A DNA stretch of 64,000 nucleotides from Bradyrhizobium paxllaeri (GTDB lineage: Bacteria; Pseudomonadota; Alphaproteobacteria; Rhizobiales; Xanthobacteraceae), in contig NZ_CP042968.1 of assembly GCF_001693515.2 (NCBI RefSeq), positions 5,828,001 through 5,892,000 of the forward strand, given 5' to 3'. Position numbers and translations under genes: made by a program. Shown here one piece after another: positions 46,313 to 55,062 of this stretch. Position 1 is the first letter of the stretch, and each line of letters starts with the position of its first letter. Below the pieces are notes generated by a model. The model made no database searches and was not told the DNA's origin. It saw only the letters and a list, made by a program, of their open reading frames with translations.

Positions 46313-46747
46313 TCACTCTTCGGGAACGATTGGAGTTGCCGTGGCTGCCTCAATGTCGAGCGATATTTCCTGCGCGAGGGTCTGGCCTCTGGCCAGCCGG
46401 CGCCCGAGTGCCTCGACAAAACCTTCATACCGCTCCCGCCCCTTGGTCTGTGCAGCGAGTTGCGCCGTGTCAGGCAGCGGCGGCGTTGCCGTTAGCCAGA
46501 ATCGCACGAACAAGGCCAGCGTCTCATTCGATATCGTGATGTGACGCTCGAGCCGCTCGACGTGTCGGGTCAACCGGTCAAGACGGCGGCCGAGCGCGGC
46601 TTCCATCCGCTCGGAACTATCAGGCGACAGGAATGACGCCAGTGCGGTTTCGACGACGAGCGCCTGGGGCACTCGCTTGCGGCTGGCATGGTCCGCGAGC
46701 CTGCCCGCAAGCTCCGGAGGCAAGCGAAACGTGTGTTTTGTCCGCAT
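46313..46747 (-). CDS. CopG/ribbon-helix-helix-type accessory protein
   Basis: The 144-residue protein opens with HTFRLPPELAGRLADHASRK and RVPQALVVETALASFL, the strand-helix-helix pattern of ribbon-helix-helix DNA-binding proteins. A Glu/Arg-rich helical region follows. It lies between traG and trbB on the minus strand and is 11 bases after traG. Small CopG-like proteins in this position are often nicking-complex accessories or regulators. No relaxase gene is seen with it. The family is likely; the role is inference. Confidence 0.65.
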   Translation of the reverse strand: MRTKHTFRLPPELAGRLADHASRKRVPQALVVETALASFLSPDSSERMEAALGRRLDRLTRHVERLERHITISNETLALFVRFWLTATPPLPDTAQLAAQTKGRERYEGFVEALGRRLARGQTLAQEISLDIEAATATPIVPEE

Positions 46748-46758
46748 AATCTCGCACC

Positions 46759-48762
46759 CTAAAGTTTTAGACCGTCGTCCGGGTCCATCGCGGCCCGTCG
46801 CGCCAGGCGGGATCCGTTGGTGCGCATCACGCGAGCGCGGACGGCAACACCGTCATCCTCTTCTGGAAAGTCGAACTCAGTCGGCGGCTTCGAGACTTCC
46901 GCCGCGATATCTTCGTGCCCGGGAAGGCCAGGCTCGCGACGAATGCCGGCATTTGCGGGGTCATTGACGGATGGACGAACGCCCGACGCAGATATCGCCT
47001 CGGGCACACTCCTGATCGTTGGAGCTGGCAAGCGGTTCCAATCGTCCGTCGGTGCGCTACTCTCGCGGTTGAGAGGCGCTGATTTTAGCGGTGGCAGCAC
47101 ACGTTCAGTCAAACGCGGATCCTCAAAATACCTTGCCTTCTTGGCGCGGATTGGCGGCACGCCGGAGACCAGAACCAACTCATCATCCGGCGGGAGTTGC
47201 ATGACCTCCCCCGGTGTCAGCAAGGGTCGCGCCGTTTCCTGGCGAGAAATCATGAGATGGCCGAGCCAGGGACTCAGCCTGTGACCAGCGTAGTTCTTCT
47301 GTGCCCGCAGCTCGGTTGCCGTCCCGAGCGCGTCCGACACGCGTTTGGCGGTGCGTTCGTCATTGGTCGCGAACGATACTCGCACATGGCAGTTGTCGAG
47401 GATGGCATTGTTCGGCCCGTAAGCCTTCTCGATTTGATTGAGGGATTGGGCAATGAGAAAGCTCTTCAGGCCATAGCCGGCCATGAAGGCTAGCGTGGAC
47501 TCGAAGAAATCAAGCCTTCCAAGCGCCGGAAACTCGTCAAGCATGAACAGCAACCGATGCCGGCGTCCTTGGGCGGCCTTAAGATCCTCGGTGAGACGGC
47601 GACCAATCTGGTTGAGGACCAATCGCACAAGCGGCTTGGTGCGACTGATATCAGACGGCGGCACAACGAGATAAAGCGTCGTTGGCTTTTCGTCCTCAAT
47701 GAGATCCCGGATGCGCCAATCGCAGCGGCGCGTTACCCGGGCAACAATGGGATCACGATAGAGACCGAGGAACGACATCGCGGTCGAGAGCACGCCTGAT
47801 CGTTCGTTCTCGCTCTTGTTTAGCAACTCCCTCGCCGCAGATGCGATCACCGGATGTGTCCCGGCTTCTCCAAGGTGCCGGGTCGTCATCATTGCGCGAA
47901 GCGTAGTCTCGATCGGACGTTTCGGGTCGGACAGAAAGCTTGCGACCCCGGCAAGCGTCTTGTCCTGCTCAGAATAAAGAACGTGAAGGATGGCTCCAAC
48001 CAACAAGGCGTGACTGGTCTTCTCCCAGTGGTTCCGCCGTTCCAGCGACCCCTCCGGATCGACAAGCACATCGGCGACATTTTGGACGTCGCGAACCTCC
48101 CATTCCCCTCGTCTCACTTCCAAAAGAGGATTGTAGGCCGCACTCCCTGAATTCGTCGGGTCGAACAACAGCACCCGGCCGTGCCGGGCACGAAAGCCTG
48201 ACGTCAGGGTCCAGTTTTCGCCCTTGATGTCGTGGACGATACAACTCCCGGGCCAGGTTAGAAGCGTGGGGACAACAAGTCCGACGCCCTTTCCGGACCT
48301 GGTTGGCGCGAAGCACAACACATGCTCTGGCCCGTCGTGTCGCAGATATTGCGCCTCGATACGTCCGAGGATTACGCCGTCAGGTCCGACGAGGCCTGCC
48401 CTTCGCATCTCAAACTGGCTCGCCCAACGTGCGGAACCGTACGTGGCCGCCGTCTCCGCCTCCCGAGCCCGCCACACCGACATCGCAAATGCAACTATGA
48501 TGGAGATGATCCCGCCCGATGCGGCAACGCATGCCCCTTCGACGAACACTGCGGGTGCATAGGCATCATATGCATACCACCACCAGAAGAACGCCGGCGG
48601 ATGATAGATGGGAATGCCCGCGGCGAGTTCGAACCAGGGTTGGCCAAGCTGCGACTGGTAGCCGAGCCGCCATGCTGTCCACTGTGTCGCCGCCCACGTC
48701 GTGACCAGCACGAGGGTCAAGACGACAGTAATCTGGCCCCAAAGTATTCTGGTTGCGGACAT
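46759..48762 (-). CDS. traG: Type IV coupling protein TraG (VirD4-like)
   Basis: From the ATG at 48762 the protein has 667 residues (an ORF up to 48846 adds a non-characteristic stretch). Membrane helices are in the first 110 residues, including VVLTLVLVTTWAATQWTAW. Then comes VLCFAPTRSGKGVGLVVPTL with Walker A and RLLFMLDEFPALGRLDFFES with Walker B. It is the coupling ATPase that brings the relaxase-DNA complex to the type IV channel. A C-terminal hydrophilic, Pro-rich tail follows. A cognate relaxase is not found in the window. Confidence 0.9.
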   Translation of the reverse strand: MSATRILWGQITVVLTLVLVTTWAATQWTAWRLGYQSQLGQPWFELAAGIPIYHPPAFFWWWYAYDAYAPAVFVEGACVAASGGIISIIVAFAMSVWRAREAETAATYGSARWASQFEMRRAGLVGPDGVILGRIEAQYLRHDGPEHVLCFAPTRSGKGVGLVVPTLLTWPGSCIVHDIKGENWTLTSGFRARHGRVLLFDPTNSGSAAYNPLLEVRRGEWEVRDVQNVADVLVDPEGSLERRNHWEKTSHALLVGAILHVLYSEQDKTLAGVASFLSDPKRPIETTLRAMMTTRHLGEAGTHPVIASAARELLNKSENERSGVLSTAMSFLGLYRDPIVARVTRRCDWRIRDLIEDEKPTTLYLVVPPSDISRTKPLVRLVLNQIGRRLTEDLKAAQGRRHRLLFMLDEFPALGRLDFFESTLAFMAGYGLKSFLIAQSLNQIEKAYGPNNAILDNCHVRVSFATNDERTAKRVSDALGTATELRAQKNYAGHRLSPWLGHLMISRQETARPLLTPGEVMQLPPDDELVLVSGVPPIRAKKARYFEDPRLTERVLPPLKSAPLNRESSAPTDDWNRLPAPTIRSVPEAISASGVRPSVNDPANAGIRREPGLPGHEDIAAEVSKPPTEFDFPEEDDGVAVRARVMRTNGSRLARRAAMDPDDGLKL

Positions 48763-49127
48763 AGCACAGGAACTGAAATATCCCACGTAGCCCGCAAACA
48801 AGCGATCTTGCTGATCGCGAGTATTTTCGGACATCCGGGCGAACAAATCGGCGCGTCAGTTGCCGGGCCGATTGCGACCTTGATACGGCACAGCAGCCGA
48901 CCCGGACCCACCTGTCCGTTCACGTCCGGCACCATTGCGGATAGCTCCTGCGGCTCGCAATCGCCGAGGCTCAATGGAGACACGCCCAACATACGACACC
49001 CCGCGCCAGAAGGCACAAATTAGTCCCGTGGTCGTCTCGTCCTGTGGTCTTGGCGATACTCGAGAGCCGGCCCGGGTCCTGCCCGGAATACGCCAGCACG
49101 CGTCACATTCCGGCTCATACGACGGTG
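48763..49127. other. Intergenic stretch between luxI and traG
   Basis: No gene is supported in these 365 bases. Overlapping frames are present on the minus strand, but their residue composition is not gene-like. It lies between the end of the quorum-sensing synthase gene and the start of the coupling-protein gene and should contain the promoter for the traG-trb operon. I found no clear lux-box palindrome here; CCTGTGCT just before the traG start has no matching second half. Confidence 0.4.
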
Positions 49128-49766
49128 TCACGCCGCAGTCCGAACTGACGTAACCGGAACGAGCGCTGGCCCGACAAGCCCTGCGGCTTGATAGAGCGCC
49201 TGCAACGCTGTCTCCGAGGCGTGCAGATAACCGGCCAGCGCCATGGTCTGTCCGATCCGGTGTGGCGAGCCGAGCCGCTCGAGTGGCCAGCCCGCGCGAC
49301 GCAGTATCCGTTCCATTCGAACGTCAGTAACTGTTACGATGCTGTCCGCATTTTTCATTCTCAGGCTTTCGATCATCGCAGCGAACAGCATGATGGTCGC
49401 GCGGTTGATGCCGTTGTCCGCAAGTTGCGGCGCTCGCTTGGTATCTACGCAAAATCTGGAGCTTTCGAGGATTTTTTCGTGCCTCGGCATCGGTCGATCG
49501 CCCAACAGAAGCGGAAACGTGTCTGCAAGCATCGTCGGGCCGACCGTGGGCAACAGCCTGACGCTGCCGACGACAGCGCCGTCCTGGGTTAGCACGAGAA
49601 GATAGGTCGGATTGAGCGCGTCGAAGAGATCAACTTCCATATCGCCGGAAACCGCGACCGACCAGTCCAGTCGGTCCTTGAAGACGTTGCGGCGCAACCG
49701 GTACATATCGGCAAGCAAATCGACATGCTTTCCGAACAAGTCATGGTCGAGGGCTGTGGCGAGCAT
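49128..49766 (-). CDS. Acyl-homoserine-lactone synthase (LuxI/TraI family)
   Basis: The 212-residue protein has the conserved LuxI residues: R and F in MYRLRRNVFKDRLDW, Trp, then VDLFDALNPTYLL and VGSVRLLP. ILESSRFCVD follows (the E-S-S-R-F block), then a FAAMIESLR helix. The enzyme joins an acyl chain to SAM to make an acyl-homoserine lactone signal. The ATG at 49766 is preceded by GGAGG five bases upstream. It lies downstream of luxR and a lux-box-like palindrome and upstream of the conjugation operon, which suggests density-dependent control of transfer. Confidence 0.9.
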   Translation of the reverse strand: MLATALDHDLFGKHVDLLADMYRLRRNVFKDRLDWSVAVSGDMEVDLFDALNPTYLLVLTQDGAVVGSVRLLPTVGPTMLADTFPLLLGDRPMPRHEKILESSRFCVDTKRAPQLADNGINRATIMLFAAMIESLRMKNADSIVTVTDVRMERILRRAGWPLERLGSPHRIGQTMALAGYLHASETALQALYQAAGLVGPALVPVTSVRTAA

Positions 49767-49823
49767 ATGACCTCCGGTTGAATCGGGCGGTCATCACAAC
49801 AGCAGAAACGGTGGATCGCAGCG

Positions 49824-49841
49824 CCTGTGCTTTTTAACAGG
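49824..49841. promoter_or_regulatory. lux-box-like palindrome upstream of luxI
   Basis: Minus strand reads CCTGTTAAAAAGCACAGG: the arms CCTGT and ACAGG around 8 bases, matching the arms and spacing of the classical lux box (ACCTGT-N8-ACAGGT) except for the outer base pair. It is 57 bases upstream of the luxI start and 106 bases downstream of the luxR stop, where a LuxR dimer would activate luxI. Confidence 0.65.
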
Positions 49842-49947
49842 GGTATCGGCGAAAACCGAAGTTCTGGGAGATTTCGGCAAGCAATTCCGGTGCCAGGTAG
49901 CATATCAAGCCACGTGGGCATCCATGTCGTCGGCCAGAACAACGGGT

Positions 49948-50670
49948 TCAAGTCAGCAGGCGACGACGAAGCGCCTCGGCTACGCATTGCGCAATTGAGG
50001 TCGCATCCAGCTTGTGTCGGGCGTTCTCCAAATGGAATGCCACGGTTCGAGGCGAGATACCCATTAGCACCGCGGTGTCCGAGGCGGTCTTGCCTCGCGC
50101 TGCCCATGCGATGCACTGCCGCTCTCGCGGGCTCAACACCGGAGCGGCGAGTGGCGCTTGCCGGGATTGCCGCACGGCGAGATGCGTATGAAAGTATAAT
50201 GCGATTAGGTGTAATACGTCGTTTGAGTTCGTGATCAAGCGCTCAGGACACAAGCCGCGGTCATCGGTAGCGAGCGTGAAGGCGGCGATGCCGCCAAAGC
50301 CGCCGCGAAGCGGGATCGTTACGCCGCCGCGAATACCGAATGACGCGGCCTCCTCGAAGAATCTGCGCTGCTCCTTCGTGCCTTGTGGCATAGCCGTGCC
50401 GCTCGTCCAGCCGAACAGGTCATGATCAAGGCGCGCCCTCTGAATGACGGGATCAAGTCGCTCGTAGTGCAGATCGAAATACCGGCTTGTCCAGGATTTG
50501 GGGTATGAGGAAATCAGCTTCGGGGCTCCGTCAACGATCTTCAAGTAAGCAAACCAGCGAAAACCGAGACGCGCGGCAACCCGAGCCGCGATACGCTCAA
50601 AGTCCCGATCATCGCGCGCAGTCACGATCGAATCCGTAAACTCCTGAAAGGCATTATCTGATAGCTTCAT
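49948..50670 (-). CDS. LuxR-family quorum-sensing regulator (TraR-like)
   Basis: The 240-residue protein has an autoinducer-binding domain in the first 165 residues, with conserved SYPKSWTSRYFDLHYERLD (Trp, Tyr, Asp of the acyl-lactone pocket) and PVIQRARLDHDLFGW. A LuxR helix-turn-helix of about 60 residues includes LSPRERQCIAWAARGKTASD and MGISPRTVAFHLENARHKL. It would bind the lactone made by the adjacent synthase and then the palindrome in front of luxI. Its start overlaps the stop of the upstream unknown gene by ATGA. Confidence 0.9.
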   Translation of the reverse strand: MKLSDNAFQEFTDSIVTARDDRDFERIAARVAARLGFRWFAYLKIVDGAPKLISSYPKSWTSRYFDLHYERLDPVIQRARLDHDLFGWTSGTAMPQGTKEQRRFFEEAASFGIRGGVTIPLRGGFGGIAAFTLATDDRGLCPERLITNSNDVLHLIALYFHTHLAVRQSRQAPLAAPVLSPRERQCIAWAARGKTASDTAVLMGISPRTVAFHLENARHKLDATSIAQCVAEALRRRLLT

Positions 50671-51092
50671 GATGCCTCATCCCAGCGCGCAAGCATCGTT
50701 GCTGCCGAAACATATGTAACCTCTCCAGATGCGCGCCGAGCAACGCGGGGCCCATCTTGACCCCCTCGAAGCTCGGCCAACACAGGGCTTTCGCGCTCAG
50801 CGAGAATGTGGCGATAATTCCAGAAGCTCTGATCAATGAGTTGGTGTGGGATGCCCGCCCTGGGCCACACGGTGGTGCCGGGCACCGCTCCCCTCATTGG
50901 CTTGGTCCTGCCGTTAAAGAAAAAACTTTTTGCCCATTCCACCGTCAGGCTGGTGGCCGCCGGGTCAGAGCTCACACCAGCGCCGTCGGCAGGCGTCAGC
51001 TCATCCGCCCGCAGGAGGTGCGTCTGACCCCTGAGTTCGGCTATCTCCACAGCTGCGACCATCCTCAGCGCCGAACGGTGTGTCTTTTCCAC
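50667..51092 (-). CDS. Hypothetical protein translationally coupled to luxR
   Basis: The 141-residue protein starts at a GTG (51092), or at a Met ten codons later. Its end overlaps the luxR start (ATGA), so the two are probably translationally coupled. The middle region has VEWAKSFFFNGRTKPMRGA and QLIDQSFWNYRHILAERE segments with several aromatic residues. I do not recognise a family, and it is not clearly similar to the antiactivator TraM. Its position as a luxR partner makes a regulatory role likely (inference). No signal peptide or membrane segment is seen. Confidence 0.5.
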   Translation of the reverse strand: MEKTHRSALRMVAAVEIAELRGQTHLLRADELTPADGAGVSSDPAATSLTVEWAKSFFFNGRTKPMRGAVPGTTVWPRAGIPHQLIDQSFWNYRHILAERESPVLAELRGGQDGPRVARRASGEVTYVSAATMLARWDEAS

Positions 51093-51476
51093 CTACCCAC
51101 AATTCCGCTGGACTGGTTCTTCCGCGAGCCAATCCAGCCCCAGCCTCCGGGCCTCGACGCTTGGGCACGCCAAGCGAAGGGTTCGCTCCAGTTCAGCGAC
51201 GGCCTCGAGCGCGCGCTGCCGCGTCGCCCAGATCCGGTGGGTTTCGCGCAGACCTGGCATATCTTCTTTCCTCAGTACCTCAAACAGTTGGAAACATGCA
51301 GCAAAGGTCCGTTCGCTAGCATTTTCTACTTCGGCATTTGAACTAACCAGCAAGAGCAGCTCCTTGAGCTGGGTCACGATCCTGGCCCGGCCAACATTCA
51401 GTCGGACATGACGTACGCACGACAATTCTTCGCGCAGGAGTTCAACCTGTATCGCCAATACGAGCGGAATACACAT
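51093..51476 (-). CDS. Hypothetical helical protein at the head of the luxR operon
   Basis: From the ATG at 51476 the protein has 127 residues; a longer frame upstream to 51599 has a low-complexity start and is less likely. The sequence is almost wholly helical: VELLREELSCVRHVRLNVGR, QLKELLLLVSSNAEVENA and AELERTLRLACPSVEARRL. Its stop codon directly adjoins the GTG of the next gene. It may be an antiactivator or adaptor for the quorum-sensing regulator, but no family is recognised. Confidence 0.5.
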   Translation of the reverse strand: MCIPLVLAIQVELLREELSCVRHVRLNVGRARIVTQLKELLLLVSSNAEVENASERTFAACFQLFEVLRKEDMPGLRETHRIWATRQRALEAVAELERTLRLACPSVEARRLGLDWLAEEPVQRNCG

Positions 51477-51994
51477 CGATAGATTCCCAGATGTTTGACG
51501 GGTGGTCAGAAGGGATTGATCCGGCGTGCTTGAAACAGAGGAGTCGCGAAGGCACCGGACACCCCCATTCGTATTTGATGATCGGATCGATGAGCGCATC
51601 GAGCCTCGTTCTCCGGATGTTTATAGATCCGCAGGAACGGGCTTCTCTGCCGCAAGCATTGCAGTCGTATTACGGCTCTGGCCGGGGTCAATCCATTGAG
51701 ACCCCGCGACGCTTCCGCTGAGCTCGCGAGACGTCAGAAGCACCGCGGCTTGCCGACGCGCCAATCTCCTACCTCATCACTCTTCTGCGCATCAGACAAT
51801 CGCGAATGATGGAAGCACCGTTTTCAGCCTAGCTCGCCTAGTTGCGACTTTCATCAGCGGAGCATCACGTCGCTGAGTAGGCAGCAAACCAGCGATGTAA
51901 GGTTATCGCAATGTTCGGGGACTTCTAACAAAGGCATCGATGCACGGACGATTCGGTGGGGACTTGGGGGCATCGACATCTGGCGGAGGGGCTG
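51477..51994. other. Intergenic boundary between quorum-sensing and flagellar genes
   Basis: No gene is recognised in 518 bases. It marks the change from element genes to flagellar genes and includes the divergent promoters for the luxR operon and flgD. I see no att-like direct repeat, transposase or tRNA end here. The plus-strand frame from 51491 to 51721 is not gene-like. Confidence 0.35.
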
Positions 51995-52714
51995 ATGGCG
52001 ATCGATGCGAACGCGGCAAATAGACTCCGCTCGGCTCCGTCTGCGGCCTCAGGTCCGGGCATGGCGGGTTTGGGCGCTAACCCAAGCCAGGCGAAGACGC
52101 CCGGAATCGCCGAAAACTTTCAGACATTTTTGACGCTGCTGACGACGCAGCTGAAAAACCAGAATCCGCTTGATCCCTTGAACACCAATCAGTTTACGCA
52201 GCAGCTTGTGCAATTCGCGCAAGTCGAAGCGCAGCTCAAGAGCAACAGTCTGCTGTCAGGGTTGTTGGACAGCCAGAAGGCCGCGCAGTCGACACAGGCC
52301 CTGGCGTTTGTCGGCACCACTGTTGCGGTGGATGGCAGCAGCGCATCTTTGGCACAGGGCTCGGCGAGCTGGACGTTGAGCGCTCCGAAGAGCGCCACTG
52401 CTGTCTCGATTACGAATTCCGGTGGTCAGACCGTCTATTCCGGGCATGTGTCGATCAAGTCGGGCCGCTCCACCTTTACATGGAATGGCAAGGGCAGTGA
52501 CGGCACACCATGTCCGGACGGCCTTTACAAGCTGAGCGCCACCGCGCAGGACGGCAACGGTCAAGGTGTGGCGGTGACGACCGAGACCGAGGGCACCGTC
52601 GACTTCATCGATCTGACCGCTAACCCTGCTTTGCTGTCTGTCGGCGGTCAAATGTATCCAGTGGACAAGATCAAGCGCGTGGTGGCGGCTTTCGCCGATA
52701 AAGCCCGTGTGTGA
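51995..52714 (+). CDS. flgD: Flagellar hook assembly protein FlgD
   Basis: The ATG at 51995 follows GGAGGGG by three bases. The 239-residue protein has the hook-capping signature: FQTFLTLLTTQLKNQNPLDP with NTNQFTQQLVQFAQVEAQLK. Then comes the FlgD Tudor/Ig-like region with FTWNGKGSDGTPCPDGLYKL. FlgD caps the growing hook and lets FlgE assemble. It is the first gene of a plus-strand pair with flgH, whose open frame begins at its stop codon. Confidence 0.9.
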   Translation: MAIDANAANRLRSAPSAASGPGMAGLGANPSQAKTPGIAENFQTFLTLLTTQLKNQNPLDPLNTNQFTQQLVQFAQVEAQLKSNSLLSGLLDSQKAAQSTQALAFVGTTVAVDGSSASLAQGSASWTLSAPKSATAVSITNSGGQTVYSGHVSIKSGRSTFTWNGKGSDGTPCPDGLYKLSATAQDGNGQGVAVTTETEGTVDFIDLTANPALLSVGGQMYPVDKIKRVVAAFADKARV

Positions 52715-52980
52715 CGGATGCCCTCAGACCATGCGCGCGTGATCGAAGACGTATGCGACAGACGCCGCTACAGGATCGCTCGGTTTTGACACATTTGTCT
52801 CCGTGCACTTGGCTTAGAGCTTTGGTTTCCAGAGTACGGCTCTGGTTGTTCGCGCACCTCCTCCCCCGGACGTGTCAAGGATGGACGCGCTGGGCTGCAG
52901 ACCTAGCTCGATCGGCATTTTACTTCGAACGCGGCGGGGCGCCTTCTCCGCATCTTGGGCTGTTACTCGGCAATCGCACC

Positions 52981-53733
52981 TTGATCGGGCGTAGAAGCTT
53001 TAGGCGTGCGCTGCTCATTTCGAACGCGGTTGGACTGAGCCTGCTGGCGGCCAATTGCGCGGCTGTCAATCGCCTATCGACCGTCGGCGAGAAGCCGCCC
53101 CTATCTTCTATTGAAAATCCGACGACACAACCCGGCTATCAGCCTGTGCAAATGCCAATGCCGCCCCCACAGCACGCCTCCTATAACCCAAACTCGTTGT
53201 GGCGCACCGGGTCGCGGGCGTTCTTCAAAGATCAGCGCGCAGCGCAGGTAGGCGATATTCTGACGATCAACGTCAGGATCACTGATAGAGCCAATTTCGC
53301 CAATGAGAGCAAGCGCAGCCGCAGCAGCAAGGAGAACTCCGGCATCAGCAATCTTTTTGGCAGCAGTCTCATCGGCGGCCAGGCACCACTGCCCGGCCGG
53401 CTGCTGACGGCCGATGCCGCGGGGTCCAGCGACGGCAAGGGATCAGTGGTGCGCCGCGAAGCCCTGCAGACCAATGTCGCCGCCGTTGTCACGCAATTGC
53501 TGCCGAATGGCAATCTGGTAATCGAAGGCAAACAGGAAATGCGGGTCAATAACGAGGTCCGGGAGCTGATCGTTGCTGGCATCGTTCGTCCCGAGGACAT
53601 CCAGAGCGACAACACCATCGAGTGGTCAAAAATCGCGGAGGCCCGCATCAGCTATGGAGGCCGTGGTCAGATCACTGATGTGCAGCAACCGCGCTACGGC
53701 CAGCAGGTCCTTGATGTGTTGTTGCCATTTTGA
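52981..53733 (+). CDS. flgH: Flagellar L-ring protein FlgH
   Basis: The FlgH domain is clear: NSLWRTGSRAFFKDQRAAQV, GDILTINVRITDRANFANES, NLVIEGKQEMRVNNEVRELI and a final QQVLDVLLPF. A lipoprotein-like start with LSLLAANC precedes it, though Asn before Cys is unusual. The frame is open from a GTG at 52711 that overlaps flgD, but the extra 90 residues have random Arg/Trp-rich composition, so I prefer the TTG at 52981 (250 residues, the normal length). No ribosome site is clear for either. FlgH forms the outer-membrane ring of the flagellar basal body. Confidence 0.85.
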   Translation: MIGRRSFRRALLISNAVGLSLLAANCAAVNRLSTVGEKPPLSSIENPTTQPGYQPVQMPMPPPQHASYNPNSLWRTGSRAFFKDQRAAQVGDILTINVRITDRANFANESKRSRSSKENSGISNLFGSSLIGGQAPLPGRLLTADAAGSSDGKGSVVRREALQTNVAAVVTQLLPNGNLVIEGKQEMRVNNEVRELIVAGIVRPEDIQSDNTIEWSKIAEARISYGGRGQITDVQQPRYGQQVLDVLLPF

Positions 53734-53924
53734 CGACGAACTGACAGCTGATGTGGACGGACAGCGCTTCCCGAAGTACGGCAGACCGGCGTCTGAAGTA
53801 GACACAACTCACTTCAAGTAGCGTTGTCTTGTAAACATCTCCCCAAAACCTTGTGTCGCATGAGATCGGAAATCGTGTCCTTGTATAACTTTGCCCTAAT
53901 CTGGCAGCAGCAACCAGTGTCTCA

Positions 53925-54989
53925 TCACAGGTTCTGTATCCACGAGGCGAGAAGCGCGCCCCTCTCGCGAATTGCCACAGCCTGGAACGCTGTGTTGACC
54001 TCACGCGGATTGATGCCATAGCGGCGATGAAACGCGCGGCTGAACATCTTGGCTGACTCATAGCCGCAAGCGTAAGCGACCGAGGAGACACGCTGGCGCG
54101 ACCGGCCTTCCACGCCGGCCAATATCCGCATCGCGCGGGCCAGCCTCCTGTTGCGAATATAGGTTGCGATCCCGCCATCCACCTCAAACATCTTGTAAAG
54201 AGGGGTGCGGGAGAGACCAAACTGCGTGCACAGCAAATCGACCCCGAGATCCAGCTGTTCAATATTGTCCTCAATGAACTGCCGGATTTCGATCGCGGCA
54301 ATGGCGGGTTGGTTATATGCGCTGTCTTTCGACGGGGTGAATGCCGCATTGCAAACCGATAGGGCCGCCGATGTCAGAAGATGCCTCTGTTCGTGCTCAA
54401 CGTGATCGAGGCAGGCCCGCATGCTGAAAAGGTGGTCCGACAGCAACTTTAAGAGTGGCTGGGTCCTGGAGGGAAGAACTTCCATGTGCCAGGCACCGAT
54501 CTTTCTCCCTCGGCTGTCGAAATGTCTTCGTGGAATGCAGATATGAATCGCCGACGACCCGTCGGTGACTGATCGAAATGTTTGCGCCAGATCCAGAACT
54601 ACGAAATCGCCGGCGGTAGCCACTGCGTCACCGTCGGAGCGCATCAAGCAGGTCACTCCGAAGGTATGCAATCCGAGGAGGATGTGATCCACCCCCTGTG
54701 AGACGATTTGAGCTGGCGTTCGTTCAGCGTCGTGAGCGCCGATACTGTGGTCAAGGAAGAGTAACCGATCCAGATTGAAGCAGCGAAAGGAGGGCTCGCA
54801 ATTGGTGCTCGCCGGCTCTCTCTTCTTGGATACGAATAGACTTGAGGTGAGATCCTGCCATGCTGCAAATCTTGATTGATCGTCCTTGACCTCCGAAAGC
54901 CTTGGATCGATGAGCTTGAGTGTCATGGGCTGGTTGAGGCTGGCCTCTCCGAACGCTGCCCATTTTTCGGTAGAAGCTTGCAGCTGCAT
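53925..54989 (-). CDS. AraC-family transcriptional regulator
   Basis: From the ATG at 54989 (frame open to a GTG at 55052) the protein has about 354 residues. The N-terminal half resembles the AraC-binding-like cupin, with RPAQIVSQGVDHILLGLHTF-like strands. The C-terminal half has two helix-turn-helices: LCTQFGLSRTPLYKMFEVDG and SSVAYACGYESAKMFSRAFH. The gene is convergent with flgH and lies just after flgL on the minus strand, so it may not be co-transcribed with the flagellar genes. Its role in flagellar control is only suggested by position; it may be a resident regulator inserted there. Confidence 0.85.
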   Translation of the reverse strand: MQLQASTEKWAAFGEASLNQPMTLKLIDPRLSEVKDDQSRFAAWQDLTSSLFVSKKREPASTNCEPSFRCFNLDRLLFLDHSIGAHDAERTPAQIVSQGVDHILLGLHTFGVTCLMRSDGDAVATAGDFVVLDLAQTFRSVTDGSSAIHICIPRRHFDSRGRKIGAWHMEVLPSRTQPLLKLLSDHLFSMRACLDHVEHEQRHLLTSAALSVCNAAFTPSKDSAYNQPAIAAIEIRQFIEDNIEQLDLGVDLLCTQFGLSRTPLYKMFEVDGGIATYIRNRRLARAMRILAGVEGRSRQRVSSVAYACGYESAKMFSRAFHRRYGINPREVNTAFQAVAIRERGALLASWIQNL

Positions 54990-55062
54990 TACACGGCCGC
55001 CAAGCGCTCGTGTTTCTCTTGTCCTTTTCAGTTCCGCGTGGGAGGCTTGCACTGCACGCGCT

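Noticed and set aside
48740..48790. Second lux box before traG
   Set aside because: CCTGT is present but the partner arm ACAGG is missing at the correct spacing.
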